From contig NC_090151.1 in the NCBI RefSeq assembly GCF_017916325.1, forward strand, positions 602,501 to 666,500: DNA of 64,000 nucleotides. Reading direction: 5' to 3'. The notes below the pieces were generated by a model, which did no database searches, was not told the DNA's origin, and saw nothing but the letters and a program-made list of their open reading frames with translations. The stretch comes from Leishmania martiniquensis (taxonomy: Eukaryota > Euglenozoa > Kinetoplastea > Trypanosomatida > Trypanosomatidae). Positions 41,927 to 51,586 of the stretch are shown here, one piece after another. Each line of letters opens with the position of its first letter. The stretch's first letter is position 1. Both the position numbers and the translations under genes were made by a program.

Positions 41927-42949
41927 ATGCTGCGCTGGGACTGGCCGCAGACGTGGAGCCTCGAGAGCCGAGAGGCGATCCGCGTTGCCCTCGAGACATC
42001 CATTCGGGGTGCCATGGCGAATGGAGAGAGCAAAGTGGTCCGCGGCCTCGTTCACGTGGAGCTTCCAGAGATTGGCAGCACGCCACCGCAGGTGATGCTG
42101 ACTGGCATCAGGGAACTATCGCTGGAGCATACAGCGCTTATGGTGAAGGTGCGATACGACGGCGAGTTCTCCCTCAAACTGCGTGGGCTGCAGGTGAACG
42201 TCGACACCGTCGGTGCCAATTCGACCTTGAGCAGCGACCTCAACCTCGCGATGCCCTTCTACTGCCCGCTGGAGATGACTCTGAGTGACATCCACGTGGA
42301 TGGGGTCGCGTCCATTGAGGTATTTCAGGAAATCGAAGATGTGGCGGGAAGTGAGGGCACGTCGCTGCTGAGGCCGGGCTCTGCGATGGGACTTACCGTC
42401 ACGTTGCGCACCAGAACGGCCACATCATTTTCGTCGCTGAGGCGACTGCCGCGTAGTGTACCTTCGTCTCTTTCAGCGACCCAGTCGAGCGTGACTCGAA
42501 GCTCACGCGCTGGCGGACATCCAAGCTCCGGCTACGGCGTGCTGCTCGGTGCTGGCGGACGGCGAGCGATGCGTCCGCCAGAACTGGTTCCGAGCAGCCG
42601 TGTATCGGCTGTTCCTTCTGCTCTCGCTTCTCCACAAGGGAGTCCTGCTGTGAACATAGATGCCGCGGGGATGGGCAGCAGCGGCACTCGCAGCAGTGCA
42701 AGTCTCTCGGCGGCGCCAAGTCCACCACGGCACTCTCTTATCGACTTGATAAGCAAGTGCGCCGTCGTGAAGAAGCGCCGCATTAAGGTGCAGCTCTTTG
42801 GTGATCCCATTAAGCGCTACAGGGTGGAGTCGAACCTTGTAGCGGTGCCAGGGGCAGGGAAGAAGGTGGAGGAGCACATTCAGCGTATGCTTGAACCCAT
42901 CATCGAGCGCCTAATGACAGAGGGCGTCACGATCGAGCTCCGCCCGTGA
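41927..42949 (+). CDS. SMP-domain protein resembling ERMES subunit Mdm12
   Basis: This encodes 340 residues from the ATG at 41927 (MLRWDWPQTW). The sequence follows the plan of Mdm12: an N-terminal 'W..L' helix; then LVHVELPEIGSTPPQVMLTG, matching the 'V.df.LG..pP.I.L..I.D' signature; then LMVKVRYDGEFSLKLRGLQV and MPFYCPLEMTLSDIHVDGVA, the beta-strands of the SMP lipid-binding fold; and a C-terminal FGDPIKRYRVESNLVAVPG followed by a long helix (VEEHIQRMLEPIIERL). Residues about 160-268 are a Ser/Arg/Pro/Gly-rich insertion inside the domain. There is no signal peptide or membrane span, as in Mdm12, which is a peripheral subunit. In yeast, Mdm12 bridges Mmm1 (ER) and Mdm34/Mdm10 (mitochondrial outer membrane) and moves phospholipid. 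The call rests on motif order by eye; another SMP protein is possible. Confidence 0.7.
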   Translation: MLRWDWPQTWSLESREAIRVALETSIRGAMANGESKVVRGLVHVELPEIGSTPPQVMLTGIRELSLEHTALMVKVRYDGEFSLKLRGLQVNVDTVGANSTLSSDLNLAMPFYCPLEMTLSDIHVDGVASIEVFQEIEDVAGSEGTSLLRPGSAMGLTVTLRTRTATSFSSLRRLPRSVPSSLSATQSSVTRSSRAGGHPSSGYGVLLGAGGRRAMRPPELVPSSRVSAVPSALASPQGSPAVNIDAAGMGSSGTRSSASLSAAPSPPRHSLIDLISKCAVVKKRRIKVQLFGDPIKRYRVESNLVAVPGAGKKVEEHIQRMLEPIIERLMTEGVTIELRP

Positions 42950-43944
42950 ACACACAGGGCGAGCATCGCCAATTCGTCCGTCTGCGCGCAGCTGAAGGCC
43001 GCGCTTCAGCATCTTGGGCCATGCGGGCACGGCCAGCCATACTTTTTCCTCTCTCTGCTCTCGCTCTTGCTCAAGCGCAGCCGTCAGCTCTCTCGCGTCA
43101 AAGACAGGACATGGTAGAGTAGTGCGACGCAGGCCCTTCACGGCCCCCTCTTCCCTCCTTCCCCATGGGCCCGCTGTCTCTTTCTCTTTGTTGTGCTGTC
43201 TTGATATCCTCTCTGGCCCATGGGGCTCTCTGTTGCTCTTTCACGGAATGTGTGTGCGCTTCCTTTGCCCCGCTCCTTGGAAGGCGCGGATCGGAGGGAG
43301 CCATCGTGCGATTCCGGGTGCTTCTATGGATGCATGCGCCGTTGCCAAGAGGCTCACTCGTCTCAGTCGCGCTTCTTCACTTGTGCTGCCAGCTGACGGT
43401 GGTGAAAACGTAACGAATAGCGGAGGCACAGCGGCGGAGGGCAGCAGGGAAGGGGTGGGCGGGAGGCTCACCGTGAGAGCTGATGGGCTGCGTCTCATTC
43501 CTCGGATGTCTTTTGCTTCTCGTTTCTCCTCTTCTCTGCGGCTGCGGACATGGAGAGAGTGGCGACCGAGAGCGGCCTTGCTGCGGGGATGTCCTGTGGG
43601 ACCTGATGCTGGCCCCCTCCCCTCCCCTCCCCCATGATCAGGTCCCCTTGGAAACGTCGCTCTCTCTCTCTCTCAGCTCTTCCGCGTCAGTCGCTGCCGT
43701 TGCTTCATTTCTTTTTGCCATTGTTACCGTTGCCACCGCCGTCGTTCGCAAAGGTCTGAAGCAGTGCCCTCTTAAAGACTGTGCAAGGAACTTGAAGCGT
43801 GCCGCAGGTGCCGGAGCCTATCTTTGAGCTCTGTCCGCTTTCACCTGTGGCCTTTTCTACGACCGCTGCGACCATTGTGGCTGTTGCATCTGCTCCTCTC
43901 GTTTTTGTGTGGCACCGCAACACGCGCACACATCCGTGCAGCTT

Positions 43945-43970
43945 CCTACACACATATATATATATATATA
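43945..43970. repeat. (CA)(TA) microsatellite
   Basis: A short CA stretch runs into nine TA repeats. It lies within the spacer upstream of U1-70K. Confidence 0.9.
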
Positions 43971-44263
43971 GTCCGTGTAAGTTGGAAGGAGCTCTCGTTG
44001 GGAATAGAGGAGCCCCGTACCTCAATAGATAGGAGAGGGGCGGGGAAGCGCTCAGGGGTGCGTATTTGTGAGAAGATCTTTTCTCGGCTCTTCTAATGCT
44101 CCTCTTCCGCTGAGGAGAGGGTCCCTTTTGCGCGCCACCGGCACTGATGCACATCACTCTCTGTCATTTTTTCGATCTGTGCGACGCTCGGCGTTGTTTG
44201 GTGCTGCATGTGCACAGTAACGGTGCAGCACACCGCATTCAGTGCCATCGACCTGTGAAAGCA

Positions 44264-44290
44264 CGCGCACACACACACATATATATATAT
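44264..44290. repeat. (CA)(TA) microsatellite
   Basis: A CA run changes into TA repeats, the same composite design as the tract 300 bases to the left. Confidence 0.9.
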
Positions 44291-44883
44291 CCGTACTTGA
44301 AGTAGGTGGTTCAGAGGTGTAGATGCGGGGACGCTCTTGTATTGCAGTGCTTCTTGCCGCCCTCCGCTTTCCCACCTCCGCAGTTGACACGACGCTTGTC
44401 GCCGCCCTTTCTCCTGTCTTGTGTATTCGACGTGCAGCACCAAGGCTTCCCCGCAGCTCAGTTACAGCGGCGCTGCTCACAGTTCCTGCAAAGATCACGC
44501 TCCCCTGCTCGCGATCTCGTCCCCCCTCCCGCTCATGAACGCTCAGGCAGACGGTCTGTTCTCACCTCACCCTCCAGGCTCCTTATGTTTTCAGTGATGA
44601 GATGCTCCTGTGCCACATGTGCTCCGACTTGGCTCTTTTTAGTGCGCGCGCTCTCTCCTACCCCTTCTCGTGTGTCTATGTGTGCTAAGCGTGAAACGTA
44701 CACACACATCATACCCAAGCACGCACCAGCGGCAGCAGGTGACGCAGTTCCACGCCGGTACTTCCCCTGATACACACACTCACAGCCCCCGCTAAACGCG
44801 CGCCTCTGCGTTTATGCTAAAGCGAATGTAGAGGCTGACTGGCCCGCCTTTTTCTCACTCGCGCACCCGTAGCGGTCCACTAA

Positions 44884-44979
44884 ATGAAACCATCAAAGAC
44901 GAATCGCACACGCACAGACGCCAAGCGGAAGGCCATATACCGTTGCGACCGCCCACCAGTCGCACTTTCTTTTCCTTGA
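44884..44979 (+). other. Short upstream ORF before U1-70K
   Basis: An ATG at 44884 opens a 31-codon frame (MKPSKTNRTRTDAKRKAIYR and on) that ends at TGA 44977-44979, two bases before the U1-70K ATG and in a different frame. It would be in the mRNA only if splicing uses the acceptor at about 44872-44873 (a pyrimidine tract then cccgtag) rather than the AG at 44979-44980. Confidence 0.35.
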
Positions 44980-44981
44980 GC

Positions 44982-45830
44982 ATGGAGAGTCATGAAGAAG
45001 GTTCGCGGCTGCAGCGAAAGAGGGCGGCGGCGCAGCAGCGGCAGGACGCGCATGCCGCATGGAAGCGCGCCTTCTTCCAGGCAAGGCCACCGCCGCCTTC
45101 CATTGGCCGACTGCACCGGCGCCAGCACGGCATCACAAAAGACCGCTCGTGCTACAACGCCTTCAAGGCCGCACTAGCGCTAGCGAATCAGGAGAATGAG
45201 GACATGCGCCTTCGTGACGCCAAGGCGGATGCCTCGCTGCCATCCTCACCAACCCTCACGGCACATGCGGTGGCGACTGCGACATTCACGTGCTCCAAAC
45301 AGGAGGCGTGGGCGGCTCAGATGAGGAGTGAAGGTGAGCGCCGAAACGTTTTCACCGACATCAACGTCCGCTCAGACCCCCTGCGCACCGTCGTCATGGC
45401 CAACCTGCATCCCGAGACGGTGGAAGAAGATGTGCGCCACTTTGCTGATCAGTTTGGTCGCGTGTTGAACGTGCGCATCGTACGCGACCGCAAGACCGGA
45501 AAAAGCCGCCGCTACGCCTTTGTAGAGTTCAACCTCGTTGGGGAGGCCCGCAAAGCCGTCCAGTTTCATCGCAAGAAGCGACTGAAGGGGTACTCGATCA
45601 TCATTGACAAGGAGAGGGGCCGCACGGAGCCGGGCTTTCTACCAAAGCGGCTGGCGATGGCCTCGCGCTTCTGGGCCACCCCCGAAGCTGAGGCGAGGTC
45701 TGCTGTCTCAACCGAGATGGAGGCTGTTAACGACGCGCACTCTGCATCCTTGGGGGACAGAAGCGCGAAGGTTGCGTCCTCGATGCCAGAGGATGACGCG
45801 GACTTCCTCAACTCCATTTTGAACAGCTGA
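44982..45830 (+). CDS. U1-70K: U1 snRNP 70 kDa protein homologue
   Basis: This encodes 282 residues from the ATG at 44982 (MESHEEGSRLQRKRAAAQQ). One RNA-recognition motif spans about 133-215: RNP2-like TVVMANL (136-142), RNP1-like RRYAFVEF (176-183), then GYSIIIDKERGRTEPGFLPK. The 'D.ERGRT..G..P+RL' tail after the RRM is characteristic of U1-70K, where it contacts U1 RNA stem-loop I. The N-terminal 120 residues are basic and unlike the human protein, as expected for the shortened trypanosomatid form (just under 280 residues in T. brucei from memory), and there is no Arg/Ser-rich C-terminal domain. The U1 snRNP acts in the few cis-splicing events of these organisms. The identification is good on the RRM and its flank. 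Confidence 0.85.
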   Translation: MESHEEGSRLQRKRAAAQQRQDAHAAWKRAFFQARPPPPSIGRLHRRQHGITKDRSCYNAFKAALALANQENEDMRLRDAKADASLPSSPTLTAHAVATATFTCSKQEAWAAQMRSEGERRNVFTDINVRSDPLRTVVMANLHPETVEEDVRHFADQFGRVLNVRIVRDRKTGKSRRYAFVEFNLVGEARKAVQFHRKKRLKGYSIIIDKERGRTEPGFLPKRLAMASRFWATPEAEARSAVSTEMEAVNDAHSASLGDRSAKVASSMPEDDADFLNSILNS

Positions 45831-46708
45831 GCAAAGCGGCAACCCTTGACAGGGAAGGGTCCGAGCGCGTCGGTGCCTCATCGGGCTTTGCCCGCCACGT
45901 ATCAGCTCGCGCCCCGGCGCGGCGCTCCTCAGGTTGCGGTCTTTCTCTCTCTACGTGCCCCGCTCCTAAGAGTACTGAACCTTCTAAATTCACCACAGGA
46001 CACGATTCCTTGGCTCAGTCAAGGCCTTCCGCTTTCACGGGGGCTGGCGTATATGTGGCTGTACGGCGTCTGGCCGGGGGCTTGATGGAGGAAGTGTTGC
46101 CAGCGTGTCGTTTCTACGTGCGCTTTTTCAAGGGCTTAGTGTGCCTGCGTCTCTCGCTCATAGCACAGCCCGTGCCGTGACCTTCACCACGTCGGAAGCG
46201 GTGAATGTTTGAACGCGCGTTGCCCACAGACCTAACCGGCTCGCTTTCACACGCGCGCACACACCGGGCGGTTGCTCTTTCGCTTTTCTCTTCACCGCCA
46301 CGCTACCGCCTCTTTCCCTCTCTCTCATCCGTTGTGCGCACGTGTGCTCCCTTCACGCTCGCCACTGCTTCGGGTGGTGCTTTAATGGACTTGGTTAACA
46401 ATCAACTTTGCCCCTGACCCTCCCCTCACACGCAAGCACACGCACACACAAACACCTCGTACACTCCTGTAACACAGCTACGCGCCTCTACCGCTGAAAT
46501 CTTCTCGGCCTGCTCGCCCTCTTGTAGCGACTCACACCACCTCTTCCAACTTCCCCCCCCCCCACACACACCCCAGCGCACTCACTCACGCGTGCGAGCG
46601 CAACACTCCCCGGCCGCGTGGCGCACCTGAATCTTTGACACTGCCTTACTCCTCTCACTCTCACCGACCCCCCTACCCCCTCCGCCAACGCGCTTGGCAG
46701 ATACGACT
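45831..46708. other. Spacer between U1-70K and eIF4G-3
   Basis: This is pyrimidine-rich towards its right end, with CA repeats at about 46430-46455 and a C-run at 46551-46563. An AG lies only eight bases before the eIF4G-3 ATG, so the true acceptor is probably one of several AGs further upstream. No gene is seen. Confidence 0.5.
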
Positions 46709-48616
46709 ATGCAGTACACGGTGGAGCAGATCAGATGTGTGCGAAACAACTACCTGGAGCCGCCGTACCCGGGCTTCTCTCTGGATGAAGTGGTGCGGCG
46801 GCGCCGGCTGACGCAGACGAAGCTAGTGCGCGGCGAGAATGCCTGGGTTGCGAAGGGCACCGCTCAAACGACGGAGGAGTGGGTGCAGCGACTGCTGAAC
46901 GGCACGCTGAACAAGCTGACCGAGAAGAACAAGGACATCATGGTGGACAAGCTGCTCACCAAGGAGCTCTTCGCCACGGGGGATATCATGAACATGGTGG
47001 TCAAGATCATCTTCAAGAAGGCGCTTGACGAGCCAGAGAACAGTAAGCTTTACGCCGGTGTGTGCCACAGCCTCGCGTTATATGAGGCAACTGTTCTGCG
47101 TGATGGCCACAAGGGCGAAAGGCCCCAGTCGCAGCTGCGTGACGCCCTCATCAGCACGGTACAGTACGAGTTCCGCACCCTCTCCCAGGAGCTGTCAAAG
47201 ATGGAGGACAAGTCAGAGGAGCAGCTCGAGTACGAGCGCTCTAATGTAATGCGACGCAAGCGGTCGAACATGCGCTTTATCGGTGAGCTGTACCTTTGCA
47301 CAGCTCTGACGCACTCGACCATGTTCACCGTCATGGATCTGACGATGCGCTGCAGCGACGAAACGGGCTTCCCAAGCAGCGAGAATATCGAACTGCTCGC
47401 TGCGCTCCTCAACACCATCGGCGATCGCCTCGACAAGAACCACAAGAAGACGCTGGACCGCTACTTCACCTCCCTCGAGAACTTCAACAAAAAGCCTGAC
47501 TGCCCGTACCCGCCCCGCATTCGCTTCAAGATCATGGACCTGTTGGATCTCCGCAAGAGCGACTGGGGCTCAAAGCCAAAGCCCGTCAAGGCCGCCTTGC
47601 CATCAAGCCATGGGAAGGACAAGAAACATGCCGCTGCCCCTCCCCTGAAGAAAGTTGGCCGTGACCAAGGCACCACCGCTGCTGCTGCGAAAAGCTGGCG
47701 TGACGCTGCGACGACCAAGGCAGGTCCAGCGCCAATACCTGCGCCCTCGGCTGCCAAAGGGCTGGAGGGACGCGGCACGTCGAGTGCAGTGCCGGCAGCT
47801 AGCACAACAGCCTTGTCCTCTTCAGCGGCGGTCACGACCTCGGCCTCTGCAGCTTCCGGTGCCTCGTTCCGCGGCGAGGCGTCGCCGCAGGCGCAACTCG
47901 TGAAGTTCGAGCTGCGCGTGCTGTCGATGTTCCAGGAGTGGGTGGCAGACCGTACGAATGACGTCATTCTCCACTGGGTGGATCAGTTCAACACATGCGA
48001 CCGGTTCTTTGAGTCGGAGAGCGAGCTGTGCGTGGCGGTGGCGCAGGAGGTGATCCATTCAGCTTGCACGACCACCCGTAAGGACGCCCAGCGTGAGGCC
48101 TTCAGCTTCCTCGTTGTGGGCCTCTACATGATCGACACAGAGGTGTTTGACGGCTTTGCGAGTGCCCTTGCATCCGCCATCGAGGACGGCCTTTTAGAGG
48201 ACGTACCAAAGTTTGGGGAACGCTTCATGAGTATGCTGCGCCTCACCTCCACTGAGCAGGAGACGCGGGCTGATGTGTACTTTGATGCGGCGAACGTGCT
48301 GCGCCTCACCTACAATCGGCTGGAAAGCCCCGACGACTACGCCGTGGAGACGCTCATGTCCTTTTGGGATCGCGTACCGCTGCCATCCACCGACGAGGAG
48401 AATATGATTCGCATGGATCTCGATGTCGTTTACAGCATCTGCAACCCTGAGGGTGCACAGGACGGGCTTGAGAAGCTGCTCAGTCGCATCATTCATTCTA
48501 TGCTGCAGATGCAGCTAATGGACGTGGAGGTGCTGGACGAATTTCTCTGCCTGGACGTGGAGGAGGGACTGTGTGCCAAGGTTATAGCTGACTACAAAGG
48601 GCGCTTCCCCAAGTAA
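46709..48616 (+). CDS. EIF4G3: Translation initiation factor eIF4G-3 (trypanosomatid)
   Basis: This encodes 635 residues from the ATG at 46709 (MQYTVEQIRCVRNNYLEPPY). The N-terminal YPGFSLDEV (20-28) is the known short eIF4E-binding site of this protein, which pairs with eIF4E-4 in Leishmania. The MIF4G domain follows (about 55-290: TTEEWVQRLLNGTLNKLTEK, LLTKELFATGDIMNMVVKII and LYAGVCHSLALYE) and binds the helicase eIF4A. Residues 295-390 are an Ala/Ser/Thr/Lys-rich linker, and a second helical domain (395-635) completes the protein. It scaffolds the main cap-binding complex at spliced-leader-capped mRNAs. It is much shorter than human eIF4G, as all trypanosomatid eIF4Gs are. From memory the L. 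major gene is on chromosome 16, which supports the placement of this window. Confidence 0.93.
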   Translation: MQYTVEQIRCVRNNYLEPPYPGFSLDEVVRRRRLTQTKLVRGENAWVAKGTAQTTEEWVQRLLNGTLNKLTEKNKDIMVDKLLTKELFATGDIMNMVVKIIFKKALDEPENSKLYAGVCHSLALYEATVLRDGHKGERPQSQLRDALISTVQYEFRTLSQELSKMEDKSEEQLEYERSNVMRRKRSNMRFIGELYLCTALTHSTMFTVMDLTMRCSDETGFPSSENIELLAALLNTIGDRLDKNHKKTLDRYFTSLENFNKKPDCPYPPRIRFKIMDLLDLRKSDWGSKPKPVKAALPSSHGKDKKHAAAPPLKKVGRDQGTTAAAAKSWRDAATTKAGPAPIPAPSAAKGLEGRGTSSAVPAASTTALSSSAAVTTSASAASGASFRGEASPQAQLVKFELRVLSMFQEWVADRTNDVILHWVDQFNTCDRFFESESELCVAVAQEVIHSACTTTRKDAQREAFSFLVVGLYMIDTEVFDGFASALASAIEDGLLEDVPKFGERFMSMLRLTSTEQETRADVYFDAANVLRLTYNRLESPDDYAVETLMSFWDRVPLPSTDEENMIRMDLDVVYSICNPEGAQDGLEKLLSRIIHSMLQMQLMDVEVLDEFLCLDVEEGLCAKVIADYKGRFPK

Positions 48617-50779
48617 TGCTGCTCTCCTACACCCACCTTTGCAGCGCGCTCTATGTTCTTGACTACATTGTGTGCGCGTCAGCGACGTGCAGACAGCAAT
48701 GACGAAGGGTGCGGCGGCATGGCTAGTGGGAGGTCGGTGAAAGGTGGGTTGCCTTCTGGGGGTGAGTTGGCGCTTCTCTCGCCCTTTCCTTGGCATTGCC
48801 GATGCACTTGTCACATGCAACGGAGGAGGGGGGGCTGTGTGCTTACTGGAGTGTGGGAGCGCCCACGGGGCCGCGCACGCTTTTCTTTGTATGGGTCTTT
48901 TCTGCGTAATGAATTGCCTTAATCGAATAAAAAAACTGCATCCGCGCCCACCTTCTCTCACACCTACACCCACCCGAGGAAAGGCGAGGAAAGAGTGTGC
49001 GTGTGTGTCTGATGAGGCGGGCGATGCGTAACAGTGGCTTCTCTCTCTCTCTCTTCCGTTTAGTTTATGATCGCCTTCTCTGCTGTCGTGGCATCACCTC
49101 TCCCCCCTCCCGTCCCGTCTCCACCCGAAGACTACGCCACATGGGCAGGAAAAGAGTCAATGAAAACGAAAGGCAACGGGGTGTATCTGTGAATGGGAGG
49201 GGAAGGGGGGGGAAAGGGATTCGAGGAGTTGACAACGCGAGTGAAGCGGCGCCGGTGACGACAGGATCTTTCAGGGAAAGGGGGTAGGCGCACCAAGAGA
49301 GGCAGCACCTGCCCGCTAAGGATGGCATGCTCGCTCTGAGGGGTAAACCCGAGCAGATGCATGCGTGCGTACATGCGAGTTGGCGCACGTGAGCATTGTA
49401 GAGTCTGAAGACCTTTCTGTCCCTCCCTCTTGCCTCTATCGCTTCCTCGTCTTCGCTCGATCGACTGTATTGTCTGTGCCGTCTTTCAGCGCGCACAGCA
49501 TCTGCGCTTTATCGTACAAAGTCCGACCCAATGCTGTGCTGCGCGAAGGGGCACACCGGTGATAACAATGAGCGATGAGGAGGATGGATGCATGGACCTT
49601 GCCTCAGACATTTTGCTGAGCTTACCTTACCGCGCCTCCTCCCTCTCGTGTCGTTTGCGCCGCGTCACTGCTGCCGTTGATGTGATTGTGAGTAACTTTA
49701 ATTCTTCGTTTGCCCGCGTGTGTGCGTGCATGCGTGTGCGCCTATGTGCATCTTTGGGTGTCCCTTCCTGAAGTATCGCCATTCTGTCATTCTTCGTGCT
49801 GCGCGACGGGGGCGGAGGCAGGGCTACTGTACAGCACACCCGGTAGAGGGTGGCGAAAGGGGGGATGCCAACGCTGTGTGTGTGTGTGCGTGTGTTTTTT
49901 GGGAAGTGCGCTTCCCTATGCCACACGTTTGGCCATTCCGTCTTTTTTTGTTTTCAATTTTAGCGCGTGTGCTGTGTTGTTCTTGTGATGTCGTGCTTGT
50001 GCGTATGCCTGTAAGCCCAGACGTAAAGTAGTGCATCAAGGGGGCGTGCCGTACCCATGAGTGAGGCAGAGGCATAGGTGGATCAGATGCTGCATTATCG
50101 AGGAAGATGCCTTTTGGCAGCACTGTCGGGCGCGAACGGCTCTCTCCACTCTCAAGAGTGCGGTCAGCACTACTGTGTGTGCGTGCGGGTTGGTGTGCTT
50201 GGGCACGCCTCGCGAGCTCATTTCCATTCACGCATTGCCTGCAACTGTGATGGTGCTTACTCGACGCGCTTTCTTCCTCGCCTGCTCGTTTGGCTCTCAC
50301 TGTCTCCTGCATGGAAACGACCGTCCTTACCCCTCCTTCTCTCATTGCATCCATCGCATGCACGCGGGACCTCTGCGCATCGACACCGACGTGAATGCTC
50401 ACCATGGCCCCCGAATGCTCGACATGCACCTCCAGCACTTCGTCCACAGGGCCCTCACGCAGATTCGCTGTTCGTTCGCTACGCACTGTCGCCTTTTCTA
50501 TCGCACGGGTGCCCCTGTTTTGAATTTTTCTAGTCTTGGCGTGCGCGTGACGTCTTTGGGGCACCCTTAGCTGACTTCGCAGGCCGTCTCAACACCTCTG
50601 TCTTGCCGCGATCGTCAACTCTTTCGCTTATCGCACTCCATCTGCCACTGGGCGTCCCCCACCGCCTAAGGGTCTTCACACACGTCGAGCTCACCAGCGC
50701 CCTACCAACAGCCTTCGCTGCTGCCGCTGTTACCTGCCTCACGGCTGTTTGTTCTCTCTTCTCTCCTTCCGTCTTGGCG
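48617..50779. other. 2.2 kb spacer, no secure gene
   Basis: The stretch contains a G-run near 49193-49213, GT repeats at about 49710-49740 and 49875-49895, and pyrimidine runs before prohibitin (50740-50770). One ATG at 49568 opens a 67-codon frame starting MSDEEDGCMDLASDILLSLP that is plausible as a small protein up to about residue 45, then becomes repeat-derived. Longer frames (for example minus 49824-50564) are low complexity. Confidence 0.45.
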
Positions 50780-51586
50780 ATGTCGAAGCTGCTGCAGAAG
50801 ATTGCCATCGGTGCGATGGCTGCCGGCCTTAGTGTGTACAGCTGCTGCTTTGTTGTGTACCCCGGTGAGGCGTGCATTCTTTACAACAAAATCACTGGGC
50901 TAAAGAATGCCGTGTACGGTGAAGGCTTGCAGGGGCGCATCATTGGCCTCGATGAAATTCTGCGCTTCAACGTGCGGGTACGCCCACGCACTCTGCAGAC
51001 AATGACTGGAACAAAAGACTTGCAGATGGTCAACGTGCGGCTGCGCGTTCTTTTCCGCCCGATGGCTGACCGCCTGCCGCAGATCTATCGCACGTTTGGT
51101 GTCGACTACGACGAGCGCATCCTGCCCTCCGTCAGCAACGAAATCCTGAAGGCGGTCGTCGCAGAGTACAAGGCGGAGGAGCTCATCCAAAAGCGCGACG
51201 CCGTCTCCGCACGCATTTACCAGCTGATGCAGGAGAAGGTGAATCAGTTCGGTCTCATCATCGAAGACCTCTCGCTAGTGGACATCCAGTTCGGTGCCGA
51301 CTTCATGACGGCGGTGGAGCAGAAGCAGGTGGCTCAGCAGGAGGCAGAGCGCTACAGGTATGTGGTGATGGAGAATGAGCAGAAGCGTCGTGCGGCCGTG
51401 GTGCGCGCTGAGGGTGAGGCGGAGTCAGCGCGCCTCATCTCCGAGGCCATTCAGAAGTCGGGCTCTGGCCTACTGGAGCTGCGCCGCATAGAGGCAGCGG
51501 TAGAAGTGGCCAACCAGATCGTGCCCATGCAGAACGTTACCTTTGTACCGAAGGACACAGGCATGCTGATGAACATGTCGAGGTGA
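50780..51586 (+). CDS. PHB1: Prohibitin 1
   Basis: This encodes 268 residues from the ATG at 50780 (MSKLLQKIAIGAMAAGLSVY); the 59 codons open upstream are not family-like. A hydrophobic N-terminal segment (about 8-28) anchors it in the mitochondrial inner membrane. The PHB domain is clear: TMTGTKDLQMVNVRLRVLFR, DYDERILPSVSNEILKAVVA, FGLIIEDLSLVDIQFGADF, then the coiled coil VEQKQVAQQEAERYRYVV and the 'AEGEAESA' block. Length and the lack of the longer N-terminal extension point to PHB1 rather than PHB2. PHB1 and PHB2 form a ring complex in the inner membrane that supports respiration, protein stability and cristae. No catalytic activity is expected. Confidence 0.95.
   Translation: MSKLLQKIAIGAMAAGLSVYSCCFVVYPGEACILYNKITGLKNAVYGEGLQGRIIGLDEILRFNVRVRPRTLQTMTGTKDLQMVNVRLRVLFRPMADRLPQIYRTFGVDYDERILPSVSNEILKAVVAEYKAEELIQKRDAVSARIYQLMQEKVNQFGLIIEDLSLVDIQFGADFMTAVEQKQVAQQEAERYRYVVMENEQKRRAAVVRAEGEAESARLISEAIQKSGSGLLELRRIEAAVEVANQIVPMQNVTFVPKDTGMLMNMSR

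Larger units (their letters stand above)
42950..44981. other. Spacer between the Mdm12-like and U1-70K genes
   Basis: Two kilobases with no convincing gene. The stretch has CT-rich tracts (about 43040-43080, 43610-43700 and 44840-44870), alternating AC/AT microsatellites near 43945 and 44265, and a short upstream ORF just before U1-70K. Frames of up to 207 codons (43014-43637) are Ser/Leu/Pro-rich shadow. Confidence 0.5.

Noticed and set aside
43014..43637. 207-codon plus-strand frame downstream of the Mdm12-like gene
   Set aside because: Ser/Leu/Arg-rich with no domain, and lies in CT-rich spacer.
49688..49700. GTGAGT as a cis-intron 5' splice site
   Set aside because: Cis-introns are extremely rare in trypanosomatids and no matching branch site, acceptor and resumed coding frame were found.
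49824..50564. 246-codon minus-strand frame between eIF4G-3 and prohibitin
   Set aside because: Low-complexity His/Thr/Arg runs come from CA repeats; it is on the wrong strand for this unit and has no motif.
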